This document shows positions 51,116-58,481 of a DNA stretch of 64,000 nt, in pieces (positions within the stretch are counted from its first letter, which is position 1; each line of letters begins with the position of its first letter). The stretch is from Hymenobacter ruricola. Lineage in GTDB: Bacteria; Bacteroidota; Bacteroidia; Cytophagales; Hymenobacteraceae. The stretch lies in the NCBI RefSeq assembly GCF_015694525.1, contig NZ_JADQDM010000001.1, positions 186,001-250,000 of the forward strand, read 5' to 3'. The notes under the pieces were generated by a model. The model searched no databases. It was given only the letters and a program-made list of their open reading frames with translations, and was not told the origin of the DNA. Made by a program: the position numbers and the translations under genes.

Positions 51116-51940
51116 ATGATATACCAGGTCACGCTTCCGCACCCGGCTTTGCGGCCCTACGTCAAGGAGTACTTGCTCATTGATTTTGATTTTACCGGGC
51201 TGGCCGAAATCCCGACCAAGCTGCTGCCCGCTCGCGCCGAGCAAAGCCTGATTTTTTACCCCGGCGACGTGTTCACGAAGGTGAGCCCCGCCGGCAACCA
51301 GCGCCTGGTGATGCCGCACACGCTGGTGCAGGGGCAGCCCCTCAGCACCTGGCACCACCACTACCCGCGCCGGTTCACGCTGCTGAAAGTCATTTTCCAG
51401 CCCGGCGGGCTCTACCAGCTGCTGGGCCAGCCGCTGGGCGCGCTCACCGATGCCGCCCTCGACGCGGAAAGCGTGCTGGGCGGCGAAATCGGGGCCCTGA
51501 TTCACCGGCTGATGAACACGGCGGGCTACGGCGAAATGCGGGCCGTGGTCGACGCGTATTTGGTCGATAAATTCCGGCGGCGCAAGCTGCGCATTGAGCC
51601 CATCGACCGGGCCTGCCAGTGGCTGCAGGGCGGTGGCCCGGCCGCGTCGGTGGAGTACCTGGCCGGGCAGGCGTGCCTAAGCTTGCGGCAGTTCGAGCGC
51701 AAGTTCCGGGAGCGGGCCGGCGTGAGCCCCAAGCTGTTCATGCGCATTCAGCGGTTCAACCGGGCGTTTGATTTGAAGGCCCGGCGCGCCGACCTCGACT
51801 GGCTGGCCGTGGCCCTGGCCTGCGGCTACGCCGACTACCAGCACATGGTGAAGGACTTCCGGCAGTTTGCGGGCACCACGCCGGTGGGCCTGCTAGAGGC
51901 CGAAGCCACGGCGCCCGAGCGGGTGCTGCACCTGCGCTGA
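51116..51940 (+). CDS. AraC-family transcriptional regulator (DUF6597 type)
   Basis: A 274-residue regulator. The N-terminal half (YQVTLPHPALRPYVKEYLLIDFDF, LPARAEQSLIFYPGDVF, LLKVIFQPGGLYQLLGQPLGALTDAALD) matches the DUF6597 sensor domain common in Bacteroidota AraC proteins. The C-terminal HTH_18 (VEYLAGQACLSLRQFERKFRERAGVSPKLFMRIQRFNRAFDL and LDWLAVALACGYADYQHMVKDFRQFAGTTPVGLL) binds DNA. It is encoded 75 bp upstream of a cupin gene on the same strand, which is its probable target. Confidence 0.9.
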   Translation: MIYQVTLPHPALRPYVKEYLLIDFDFTGLAEIPTKLLPARAEQSLIFYPGDVFTKVSPAGNQRLVMPHTLVQGQPLSTWHHHYPRRFTLLKVIFQPGGLYQLLGQPLGALTDAALDAESVLGGEIGALIHRLMNTAGYGEMRAVVDAYLVDKFRRRKLRIEPIDRACQWLQGGGPAASVEYLAGQACLSLRQFERKFRERAGVSPKLFMRIQRFNRAFDLKARRADLDWLAVALACGYADYQHMVKDFRQFAGTTPVGLLEAEATAPERVLHLR

Positions 51941-51980
51941 AGATGTCGTTTTTTGACCACTGGCCGCGGGGCGGGGCGGC

Positions 51981-51988
51981 TAGTTTTG
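51981..51988 (+). promoter_or_regulatory. Putative -7 element TAGTTTTG upstream of the cupin gene
   Basis: An exact TAnnTTTG match 27 nt before the ATG at 52015. A TTG lies 25 nt upstream (51953-51955), slightly longer than consensus, which fits control by the neighbouring AraC protein. Confidence 0.4.
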
Positions 51989-52014
51989 CGGGCATCACCT
52001 TACCCCGCATTTTT

Positions 52015-52581
52015 ATGGAAAATTCTTCGCGCCGCTCGGCCCTCAAACACCTTTCCGCTACGGCCCTCAGCATGGCCCTCCTCCCCTCTGAAGCCCTGGG
52101 CGCCGCCCCGGCCGCGCCCAAAAAGCCCTTCGTGCTGCGCCGCGCCGACGGCCGATTCCAGGAGCACTACCGCATGATGGGCTTCGACCTGTACCTGAAA
52201 GTATCGGGCAAGGACTCGGACGGGCAACTGGCCGTCTTCTCGGGCGAGTACCGCAAGCACGACGGCCCGCCGCTGCACGTGCACTACCAGCAGGACGAGG
52301 AATTCTACATCACCGAAGGCGAATTTCTAGTGCAGGTGGGCGAGGAGAAATTCACGCTGCGCGCCGGCGACTTAATCTTCCTGCCCCGCGACGTGCCTCA
52401 CTCGTTCGTCACCCTTAGCGACACCGGCAAAATGGTGTTCATGACGCACCCCAGCGGCGGCACCGAAGCCCTGTTTCGGGGCCTCTCACAGCTGCCCCCC
52501 ACCGCCACGCTCGACGATGTGCAGAAGATTCACGTGGCCAACGGCTGCCGCATTGTGGGCCCCAAGCTGAGCGCGGGCTAG
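52015..52581 (+). CDS. Secreted cupin-domain protein
   Basis: A 188-residue protein with a Tat-like N-terminus (NSSRRSALKHLSATALSMALLP), then a single cupin barrel: GPPLHVHYQQDEEFYITEGEFLVQVGEEKFTLRAGDLIFLPRDVPHSFVTLSDTGKMVFM. The metal-binding pattern HxHx6ExxxxxG (H-V-H-Y-Q-Q-D-E-E-F-Y-I-T-E-G) and the later His in PHSF are intact. It could be a dioxygenase, isomerase or sensor; the substrate is not known. The ATG at 52015 is chosen because the twin Arg falls right after it. It is probably controlled by the AraC protein upstream and ends at terminator 52599-52632. Confidence 0.87.
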   Translation: MENSSRRSALKHLSATALSMALLPSEALGAAPAAPKKPFVLRRADGRFQEHYRMMGFDLYLKVSGKDSDGQLAVFSGEYRKHDGPPLHVHYQQDEEFYITEGEFLVQVGEEKFTLRAGDLIFLPRDVPHSFVTLSDTGKMVFMTHPSGGTEALFRGLSQLPPTATLDDVQKIHVANGCRIVGPKLSAG

Positions 52582-52598
52582 CCGGCATCGGGCACAAA

Positions 52599-52632
52599 AA
52601 AGAGGCGGGCCGTGGAAACGGCCCGCCTCTTT
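52599..52632 (+). terminator. Terminator after the cupin gene
   Basis: A perfect 15-bp stem, AAAGAGGCGGGCCGT / ACGGCCCGCCTCTTT, with a 4-nt GGAA loop. The 300 bp between it and the BLUF gene contain no gene; a small TTGCTT/AAGCAA inverted repeat (52822-52839) is the only structure seen. Confidence 0.85.
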
Positions 52633-52931
52633 GCGTTTGGCACAAACCGTCTGTGGAAGCAGCCGCCGACGAGGCAGCGGAACCCGGCGTACAGCTTGAG
52701 GCAAAACGGTAAATATCCGCATGGGCTCTCAAGCGTTGGGCTGCGCGATTTCGGGCTGCGTAAAACGCCAAAATCGACTTAATTTTACGCCCCGCCTCAA
52801 CCGGCTGGGCGCCTTTTTACGTTGCTTGAATTGAAGCAAATAACTTCCAGGCGCTTCACCCGTAGCATTGCCCCGCTTATCATGTCAAGCCTTTTTCTGA
52901 GATAAAAGGCACCCTGTTGCTGTTTTCGAAG

Positions 52932-53384
52932 ATGATTCACATTGTGTACATGAGCCGGGCCGTGCGCCCGCTTTCCGACCAGGATTTGCAGGCGCTGCTC
53001 GACCAGTGCCGCCGCGACAACGCCGCGCGCAACGTCACGGGCGTGCTGTTCTACAGCCACGGCAACATTGCGCAGCTCATCGAGGGCGAAAAGGAAGTGC
53101 TGGAACCGCTGTTCGACGTCATCTCGCGCGACGGCCGCCATTCCAACGTGGTAAAGCTGGTCGACAAGCCCATCACGGCCCGCAGCTTCGAAGACTGGTC
53201 GATGGCGTTCCATCCGCTGGAGCCCAGCGGATTTGAAGCCCTGCAAGGGTTTTTGCTGCCCAGGCACCTGCCGCCGCCCCCCAGCTCGCTCAGCATTGCC
53301 GATGCCATGCTGGTCGATTTGGTCCGGCTGGCCGTCTTCGGCGCCGATGCTGCGCCCGCTGAACCCGAGCCCGCGCATGCCTAA
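52932..53384 (+). CDS. BLUF-domain blue-light photoreceptor
   Basis: A 150-residue single-domain BLUF protein. All residues that define the flavin photocycle are present and align with the AppA spacing: Y6 (IVYMS), N30 (CRRDN), Q48 (NIAQLIEG), W89 and M91 (EDWSM). NVTGVLFY and FDVISRDGRHSNV complete the fold. It binds FAD and signals blue light by a Tyr-Gln hydrogen-bond switch; no output domain is fused. The C-terminal 50 residues are Pro/Ala-rich with a helix. A three-PAS histidine kinase starts 74 bp downstream on the same strand, a plausible signalling partner. Confidence 0.94.
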   Translation: MIHIVYMSRAVRPLSDQDLQALLDQCRRDNAARNVTGVLFYSHGNIAQLIEGEKEVLEPLFDVISRDGRHSNVVKLVDKPITARSFEDWSMAFHPLEPSGFEALQGFLLPRHLPPPPSSLSIADAMLVDLVRLAVFGADAAPAEPEPAHA

Positions 53385-53458
53385 CCGAAGCGCGTTGAAG
53401 TATCCTCAGACCCTGTGGCGGGCCGCAGCCCGGCCCGACCTTCTTTTTGCGTTCGGCC

Positions 53459-55324
53459 ATGCGTGAGCAGCAACTGCAAGACATCCTGCAGCACATGCCC
53501 GCCGGCGTGGCCACGCTGCAAGGCCCGGAGCTGTGCTACGGCTTCGTGAACGAGGCCATGCACACCGTGCTGGGCGCGCCCGTGCGGGAGGGCCAGCCCG
53601 TGGCCGAGCACCCCGGCACCATTCCGGCCGACCTGTTGGAGGTGATGCAGCAGGTGTTTCAGTCGGGCCGGCCCTACGTGGCCAAGGCCTACTGCATTCC
53701 GCTGCCCGCGGCGGAGGGCAAAAAGCCCACCCCGCGCTACTTCGATGTGGCCCTGGAACCCGTGCGCGAAGGCGACGGCCCCGTGAGCGGCCTGCTGCTC
53801 TTCGCCGTGGACGTGACCGCGCAGGAGGAAGCCCGTCAGAAGGCCCACCACCTCTCCATCGAAACGCGCCGCCTCGACACGCGCCTGCGGGTGCTGACGG
53901 AAACCGTGCCCCAAATCACTTTCACGGTGGACGCGGCCGGCAAATACGAGTACGTGAGCCCGCAGTGGTACTACTTCACCGGCCAGCCGCCCACGGCCGA
54001 TTTGAACGCCATCTGGCCGCTGCTCATTCACCCCGACGACCGGCTGCGCGTGCTCTACCAGTCCGATTCGGCCCGGGCCGCCGGCATCGGCTGGAGCTAC
54101 GAGTACCGCCTGCGCCGCCACGACGGCCAGTACCGCTGGCTGCTGAGCCGCGCCCTGCCCGAGCTGCACGCCCCCGACCAGGCCGTGTTCTGGCACGGCG
54201 CCCTCACCGAAATCCACGACCAGCGCGAGCTGGCCGAAGCCCTGCGCCGCGGCGAGGCCGAGCTCCGCTTTCTGGCCGACAGCATCCCGGAGCTCATCTG
54301 GACGGCCACGGCCGAGGGCTTTATTGATTACTACAATGAATACACCGCCGAGTATTCGGGCCTGACCAAGGAAGAGCTGGGCCCCACCGGCTGGATAAAC
54401 CTACTCGACCCCAGCGAGCAAGCCGGCGCCGCGCGCCGCTGGGTCACCAGCATTGCCAGCGGCGAGCCCTACGAGGGGCTGTTCCGGATGCGGCGGCACG
54501 ACGGGCGTTACCGCTGGCACATCATCCGGGCGCGGCAGCTGGCCGACGAGCGCGGCCCGCGCTGGTTCGGCACCTGCACCGACGTGGATGACCAGCACCG
54601 CCTGCGCGAAGTGCTGCAAACCCAGTACGACGAGCTGGCCCGCACCAACCGCGACCTCGACACCTTCGTGTACACGGCCTCGCACGACCTCAAGCAGCCC
54701 GTGCTTAACCTGCGCGGCCTGTTTGAGGAACTGCGTCGCACGGCCTCGTTCAACGACCCGGAAGACAAAAAAATAGTGGGCATGGTGGACGAGGCCCTGG
54801 GCCAGCTCGATGCCACCCTGCTGGAGCTGGCCGCCACCGTGCAAGACCAGCGCGGCCTCTCGGCGCCCGTCGAAACGCTGGATTTGCGCAGCGTGGCCGA
54901 CGAAGTGCTGCTGGGCCTGCGCGTGCAGGTGCAGGAGTCGGAAGCCGTGGTCGACCTGGATTTTTCGGCCGCGCCCACGCTCACCTACGGCCGGGCCAAC
55001 CTGCGCAGCATCCTGCACAACTTGTTCAGCAACGCCCTCAAATTTGCCGACCCCGAGCGGCCGCCGCACCTTCAGGTGCGCAGCGCCGTCACGGAAACCG
55101 GCCAGCCCGTCCTCACCGTGCAGGACAACGGCCTGGGCATGGAGCTGCCGGGCCGGCCGGCGCCGGTGTTTCAGCCGTTTGCGCGGCAGCACCCGCACAT
55201 TGCCGGGGCCGGCGTGGGCATGTATCTGGTGCAGCGCATCATCGCCAGCCGCGGCGGGCACTTGGACGTGACCAGCAAAGTGGGCCAGGGCACCACGTTC
55301 ACGGTGCACTGGTTTGAAAATTAA
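53459..55324 (+). CDS. Soluble three-PAS sensor histidine kinase
   Basis: A 621-residue cytoplasmic kinase without membrane helices. PAS-like domains lie at about 5-123, 142-258 (TETVPQITFTVDAAGKYEYVSPQWYYFTGQ) and 266-381 (ADSIPELIWTATAEGFIDYYNEYTAEYSG), the last two with PAC-type ends (RLRRHDGQYRWLL; RMRRHDGRYRWHI). The dimerisation/phosphoacceptor helix has TFVYTASHDLKQPVLNLRGL with H409. The ATPase domain shows the N box (LHNLFSNALKFADP) and G boxes (VQDNGLGM, GAGVGMYLVQRI). No response regulator is adjacent. The ATG at 53459 is used; a TTG four codons upstream is possible. Its nearest neighbour upstream is the BLUF photoreceptor. Confidence 0.93.
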   Translation: MREQQLQDILQHMPAGVATLQGPELCYGFVNEAMHTVLGAPVREGQPVAEHPGTIPADLLEVMQQVFQSGRPYVAKAYCIPLPAAEGKKPTPRYFDVALEPVREGDGPVSGLLLFAVDVTAQEEARQKAHHLSIETRRLDTRLRVLTETVPQITFTVDAAGKYEYVSPQWYYFTGQPPTADLNAIWPLLIHPDDRLRVLYQSDSARAAGIGWSYEYRLRRHDGQYRWLLSRALPELHAPDQAVFWHGALTEIHDQRELAEALRRGEAELRFLADSIPELIWTATAEGFIDYYNEYTAEYSGLTKEELGPTGWINLLDPSEQAGAARRWVTSIASGEPYEGLFRMRRHDGRYRWHIIRARQLADERGPRWFGTCTDVDDQHRLREVLQTQYDELARTNRDLDTFVYTASHDLKQPVLNLRGLFEELRRTASFNDPEDKKIVGMVDEALGQLDATLLELAATVQDQRGLSAPVETLDLRSVADEVLLGLRVQVQESEAVVDLDFSAAPTLTYGRANLRSILHNLFSNALKFADPERPPHLQVRSAVTETGQPVLTVQDNGLGMELPGRPAPVFQPFARQHPHIAGAGVGMYLVQRIIASRGGHLDVTSKVGQGTTFTVHWFEN

Positions 55325-55485
55325 ATAATTGATTTTTAATAATATAAAAATTATTTCATACTTAGATTAGGAGTTCTAATTTTTTTTTTATGATTAGCAG
55401 AAAATCAATTCCATTCTTACAAAAGTTGCGAAAAGGCTGACACCCTGATATGCTGAGTTCTTTCTACCTAAAAAAATAATTTGAA

Positions 55486-55905
55486 ATGAAAAACCAATTA
55501 TCAAAATTTGCAATCAGTGCGATTGGTGCATCGCTTGCGGCAGTGCTAACTTTCTGGGGCTGCCAAGAAAAGCAAGGGGTGAAGCCCACTGAAATTTCGG
55601 CGGCGAAGGCAGCCGTGAATGCAGAATCGGGCGTCGTGAGCGCGGAGCAATTCGAGGCTACATTCAAGCAAACACTGGAAATACTCGACGGCACGAACCA
55701 TGCCGAGGTGCGAAAGGTCGAAGGAGGGTACGAGATGCTCGTAGCTCCGGGGCCCGCCCCAACCGCCGAAACTCCCTCCTCATTGAGGGAGTGTGAAGGA
55801 AGTGGCATAGGCTTCGCAAATTGTGTAAAAGGGTACGTTGACAAAGGAAGGAAGGTGGTAGTATACTCCTGCAGCGGACATTATTGCGGCGACGTTGTTC
55901 CGTAA
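55486..55905 (+). CDS. Small cysteine-containing lipoprotein
   Basis: A 139-residue predicted lipoprotein (MKNQLSKFAISAIGASLAAVLTFWGC, Cys26). The mature region ends in a Cys-rich segment: RECEGSGIGFANCVKGYVDKGRKVVVYSCSGHYCGDVVP, with four Cys that could form two disulfides. No family is recognised. Base composition is lower in GC than in the neighbours, and the 160 bp upstream are very A/T-rich (runs of T and A at 55330-55395). It is followed by a hairpin at 56013-56042. The composition suggests a fairly recent acquisition. Confidence 0.7.
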   Translation: MKNQLSKFAISAIGASLAAVLTFWGCQEKQGVKPTEISAAKAAVNAESGVVSAEQFEATFKQTLEILDGTNHAEVRKVEGGYEMLVAPGPAPTAETPSSLRECEGSGIGFANCVKGYVDKGRKVVVYSCSGHYCGDVVP

Positions 55906-56012
55906 AGTCGTAGAATTGCTCGCTGTGTGTTCCGATGAAACTACCGGTGCTCAATGAATAGCACTACGGGCCAGTGGCTTCGTACTCAACTAACCAAATA
56001 GAAAAGCGTAAG

Positions 56013-56042
56013 AAAAAGGCCGGGACTATTCTCGGCCTTTTT
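56013..56042 (+). terminator. Terminator upstream of the DJ-1/PfpI gene
   Basis: A 10-bp stem, AAAAAGGCCG / CGGCCTTTTT, with a 10-nt loop, and a C/T-rich run after it. It probably ends the transcript from 55486. The DJ-1 gene starts 30 nt downstream. Confidence 0.75.
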
Positions 56043-56072
56043 CTTTTCCTCCTTTCCCTCTCCAAAACCACC

Positions 56073-56651
56073 ATGAGCATCTTCAGCAGCGACAAACTCA
56101 AAGGCAGGAAAATTGCCATCATTGCCACCGACGGCTTCGAGCAGGCCGAACTCGACGAACCCAAGAAATACCTCGAAGGCGAGGGTGCCGAAACCCACGT
56201 CATCTCCCTCAAAAGCGGCTCCATTAAAGGTTGGGATGGCCCCAAGAAGGACTGGGGCGACAAAGTCGACGTCGACAAAGTCATCACCGACGTGAAACCC
56301 GCCGACTACGACGCTTTGGTGCTGCCCGGCGGCCAGATGAACCCCGATGTGCTGCGCACCGACAAAGACGTGGTGGCTTTCGTGAAAGAATTCGCCGGCT
56401 CCGGCAAAGTCATCGCCGCCATCTGCCACGGCCCCTGGACGCTGATTGAAGCCGGCGTGGTGCGCGGCAAGCGCATGACCAGCTGGCCCAGCCTGCACAC
56501 CGACCTCGTGAACGCCGGCGCCCACTGGGAAGACTCCGAAGTGGTGACCGACCACGGCCTTATCACCAGCCGCAAGCCCCAGGACATCCCCGCCTTCAAC
56601 AAGAAAATTGTGGAAGAAATGCTGGAGCCCCAGCACGGCGGCAACAGCTAG
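56073..56651 (+). CDS. DJ-1/PfpI-family (type 1 glutamine amidotransferase-like) protein
   Basis: A 192-residue protein. KIAIIATDGFEQAELDEPKKYLE (with the conserved Glu), YDALVLPGGQMNPDVLR and VIAAICHGPWTLIEAGVVRGKRMTSWPSL (Cys in the nucleophile elbow AICHGPW) are the PfpI/YhbO signature. Such proteins act as chaperones, peptidases or glyoxalase/deglycase-like enzymes under stress; which one applies is not evident. Cytoplasmic. The ATG at 56073 follows a terminator. The gene ends at a strong bidirectional terminator. Confidence 0.92.
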   Translation: MSIFSSDKLKGRKIAIIATDGFEQAELDEPKKYLEGEGAETHVISLKSGSIKGWDGPKKDWGDKVDVDKVITDVKPADYDALVLPGGQMNPDVLRTDKDVVAFVKEFAGSGKVIAAICHGPWTLIEAGVVRGKRMTSWPSLHTDLVNAGAHWEDSEVVTDHGLITSRKPQDIPAFNKKIVEEMLEPQHGGNS

Positions 56652-56670
56652 CGCAATATCTTTCTCCCAC

Positions 56671-56705
56671 AAAAAGGCCCAACCTGATTCAGGTTGGGCC
56701 TTTTT
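56671..56705. terminator. Bidirectional terminator
   Basis: A perfect 15-bp stem, AAAAAGGCCCAACCT / AGGTTGGGCCTTTTT, with a 5-nt loop, between the convergent DJ-1 and hydrolase genes. Confidence 0.92.
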
Positions 56706-56734
56706 GTATTTTGTTTAAACAGGGCTCACGCTTC

Positions 56735-57904
56735 TTACTTTCGGCTCACAATCCACTTGTAGATGTCCGCCGGCGTATCGGGGTTGAACGCGGCGGCAGC
56801 GGCCTCCGCCGGCGAGTCGCTGGCGAACTGCAGGGCGTGGGTGAGGTTTGGGTAGCGCAGCTCGGCCACGTTGGCGTTGGCGCGCAGGCCTTTTTTGAGG
56901 GCGGCGAGGTTGAGCGCGGGGTTTACTTCCTGGTCGGCTTCGCCTTGCAGCAGCAGCACGGGGCACTGCACGGCCGGCAGCGTGGGCTGCGGGTCGAAGG
57001 CGAGGAAGCTGCGGTAGGCGGGCGTGGTGAGGGTTTGGACGGTGGCCTGCACGTCGGCGGCGGCAATGCCGGGGTAGCGCTGGCGCAGCATGTTGCTCAG
57101 AATGGCCTGGGCTTGGCTGTTGTCGGGCGTTTGGCGCACGATTTCGAGCATGGCGCGCTGGTGCTTGACGAGGCTTTCCTCGTCGCGGCGCATGGCCGCT
57201 TTCTGGCGCAGGCGCTGCTGGTCGAGGTAGGTTTGCACCTGGGCGGCGTTGGAGCCGTGGGCGCGCAGCTTGGCGGCTTCCTGCTCGGCAGCCCGCATGG
57301 CGCGCTCGTACTGGTGCTGGCGGGCCAGGTCGGTGGTGTCGTTGCCGAGCACCTTGCCGTACATCACCGGCTGGGTGGCCAGCAGCTCACGGGCGGGCAG
57401 GCCCGCGGCCGCCACCGCCACCACAAACGTAGGCGCCAGCGGCTGGGCGCCGGCCAGCAGCGCCACGTTGCCGCCTTCGCCGTGCCCGATGAGGCCGAGG
57501 CGCGTGACGTCGACCTGCGGCCGGGTGCGCAAAAAGTTCAGCGCCGCAATGGCATCGGCCGCGCGCTCGGCCAGCGTGGTGGTGGTGGCCGAACCACCCG
57601 AGCCGCCCTGGCCGCGCTCCTGGAGGCGCAGCACGGCCACGCCCTGGCGCACTAGGTAGTCGGCCAGGCCGTTCAGCAGCTCGCTGTCGGCCGAGCGCGG
57701 CCCCCGGGCGTCGGCGCCGCGCTCGGGCAATAGCACCGCCGCCGGAAACGGGCCGGACCCCGAAGGCAGCCGCAACACGCCGTTGAGGCGCACGCCGCCG
57801 GCCGGGCTGGTCACGGCCACGGCCTCCACGCGGTCGAGGGGCCGGGCGGGGGCGACGAAGGTTAGCAGGATGCAACAGGCAGCGAAAAGTAAGAAAGGGC
57901 GCAT
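56735..57904 (-). CDS. Secreted alpha/beta hydrolase
   Basis: A 389-residue protein with a signal peptide (MRPFLLFAACCILLTFVAPARP). The domain has GPFPAAVLLPERGADARGPRSAD, GVAVLRLQERGQGGSGG and DVTRLGLIGHGEGGNVALLAGA, where the nucleophile elbow reads GHGEG: Gly replaces the usual Ser-flanking residue, and the catalytic Ser appears to be absent at the canonical spot. A later HALQFA carries the candidate His. Hydrolases of this type act on esters or peptides in the periplasm (dienelactone hydrolase/BAAT-like). Two Cys in the signal region suggest a possible lipoprotein. The unusual elbow lowers confidence in activity. Confidence 0.8.
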   Translation of the reverse strand: MRPFLLFAACCILLTFVAPARPLDRVEAVAVTSPAGGVRLNGVLRLPSGSGPFPAAVLLPERGADARGPRSADSELLNGLADYLVRQGVAVLRLQERGQGGSGGSATTTTLAERAADAIAALNFLRTRPQVDVTRLGLIGHGEGGNVALLAGAQPLAPTFVVAVAAAGLPARELLATQPVMYGKVLGNDTTDLARQHQYERAMRAAEQEAAKLRAHGSNAAQVQTYLDQQRLRQKAAMRRDEESLVKHQRAMLEIVRQTPDNSQAQAILSNMLRQRYPGIAAADVQATVQTLTTPAYRSFLAFDPQPTLPAVQCPVLLLQGEADQEVNPALNLAALKKGLRANANVAELRYPNLTHALQFASDSPAEAAAAAFNPDTPADIYKWIVSRK

Positions 57905-58481
57905 GATGACGAGTAGTGGCAGTGGGTGAAAAGCGTATCGGCTTCGAGTTGCGGTGCTGGGTAGCTGGCTCAAAATTCAGCCACGTGCCGTGTCGGTACG
58001 GATTTATAAGCCGAACCACCGGCTTTTGTCGGCTTATGAACGAAGTTGCCCGGCGGACAGATGTTGTTTTTTCTCAAAATGGGTCATTTGTCCCATAATG
58101 GGATTTTTAAAGAAGACATAACGGCCAGAAATACTGGCCCCACGTGCTCGCTTATGATTCAATGGCTGCTATATTCAAGCGTTATAAGCGGCCGTGCCTT
58201 CCTCCTTCCACCACGGCCAGCAGTCATCTACCCACCTGTTCGCCTGCGGCATTGCGCCGGAGGGCCACCCACAGCTTGGGTTAACGTCACATTCTGCCCG
58301 CCGGCTTCCGGCGGTTAGTCTCGTTCCGCCTGCCGGACTGCCTGGGTCACGCCGCCGCGTGCCGGAGCCGCCGGGCGGCTTTGCCATTCACCAAGCCTGC
58401 TTGCCTAAGGAAAAACGTTGAATTGTTGGGGGCGGTGCCTCTGCACCGGCTTTGTTCATTCCTTTTCTCTACTTTTTACTG
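57905..58481. other. Non-coding stretch, divergent promoter region
   Basis: No gene is supported in these 577 bp between the divergent hydrolase and protease-like genes. Two small inverted repeats are visible: ATAAGCCG...CGGCTTAT around 58004-58036 and ATGGG...CCCAT around 58078-58096. Confidence 0.5.

Noticed and set aside
57905..58481. Short open frames between the hydrolase and the M6-like gene
   Set aside because: None has a plausible start, signal or motif. The stretch looks like a divergent promoter region.
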